Assembly (NCBI GenBank): GCA_902765855.1
Contig: CACXBF010000001.1
Span: forward strand, 253,117 to 317,116
DNA length: 64,000 bases
From: an uncultured Ruminococcus sp.
Lineage (GTDB): Bacteria > Bacillota > Clostridia > Oscillospirales > Acutalibacteraceae
Direction: 5' to 3'
In this document: in pieces, positions 63,890 to 64,000 of the stretch
Layout of the letters: each line of letters starts with the position of its first letter
Position numbering within the stretch: the first letter of the stretch is position 1
Notes under the pieces: generated by a model
Database searches by the model: none
Told to the model about the DNA's origin: nothing
The model's input: the letters and a program-made list of their open reading frames with translations, nothing else
Translations under genes and position numbers: made by a program

Positions 63890-64000
63890 ACACAATTTGT
63901 GTAAATGATAGAGGGCTATATAGGTAGCAAAGACTTTTATAAATTATACAATATAAGCTTTATTTTTATAGGATGTTTTAAAATTGGACTTTGAACTACA
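63890..64000. other. AT-rich end of the window
   Basis: No gene, tRNA or clear regulatory site is seen between the minus-strand promoter and the end of the window. Confidence 0.5.

Overview
The window is low-GC DNA from a Gram-positive Firmicute, most likely a gut clostridium of the Ruminococcus/Oscillospiraceae type. The evidence is the AT-rich spacers with many consensus TTGACA-17-TATAAT promoters, the strong AGGAGG ribosome sites, the frequent TTG and GTG starts, and the gene set (rpoBC, rplM-rpsI, HemW, QueH, YlmH, SpoVB, a SigH-like sigma factor, a split transketolase and a PadR-DUF1700-DUF4097 operon). Assignment to a genus cannot be made from the sequence alone.

Layout: 1-6.3 kb holds rpoB (5' end missing) and rpoC, closed by a terminator. 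From 6.4 to 15.6 kb most genes are on the minus strand: a Nudix/TTG-start membrane protein/HemW operon, small membrane proteins, QueH, a methyltransferase with a partial duplicate of its 5' end, orphan small proteins, a HAD phosphatase and an iron alcohol dehydrogenase. A plus-strand DUF1700 gene and an unlisted 56-residue membrane peptide sit at 10.5-11.2 kb next to a cluster of DnaA-box-like 9-mers. rplM-rpsI follow at 16 kb, then a decayed IS200-type transposase, a class B penicillin-binding protein and a broken zinc-ribbon gene. From 19.7 to 32 kb come ychF, a DUF1015 gene, two flavodoxin-like genes, murC, tRNA-Gly(GCC), luxS, an O-acetylhomoserine sulfhydrylase preceded by a short leader ORF ending Met-Cys-Cys-Cys, and purL. 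From 32 to 42 kb are AraC/GyrI-like and MerR/TipAS regulators, comM/yifB, a SigH-like factor, a zinc-ribbon gene with a foldable leader, ylmH, a fusion of an XRE DNA-binding domain to a PurM-like domain, a DUF2262 gene, a ROK glucokinase and a degenerate VanY-like protein. From 42 to 46 kb is an aromatic amino-acid operon (aroA-aroC-pheA). From 46 to 48 kb is an AT-rich accessory cassette (XRE regulator, lipoprotein, zinc-ribbon membrane protein). nadB-nadC, a TetR-CrtI-like oxidoreductase-GNAT group, a radical SAM gene, split transketolase, the PadR operon, folC, map (with SEC-C) and a SpoVB-like flippase complete the window. Two MITE-like repeats lie at 57.3 and 60.9 kb.

The most interesting candidates are (i) the polycysteine leader ORF with three successive in-frame stops upstream of the sulfhydrylase gene, which looks like a cysteine-sensing translational switch; (ii) the XRE-PurM fusion, whose ATP/substrate loop is altered and which may be a purine-intermediate sensor rather than an enzyme; (iii) a strong minus-strand promoter near 63.87 kb, sharing a 15-base core with the tRNA-Gly promoter and reading into a leader closed by a perfect 12-bp inverted repeat; and (iv) the three-stem leader of the zinc-ribbon gene at 36.7 kb. 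All functions are read from motifs; no database search was possible.
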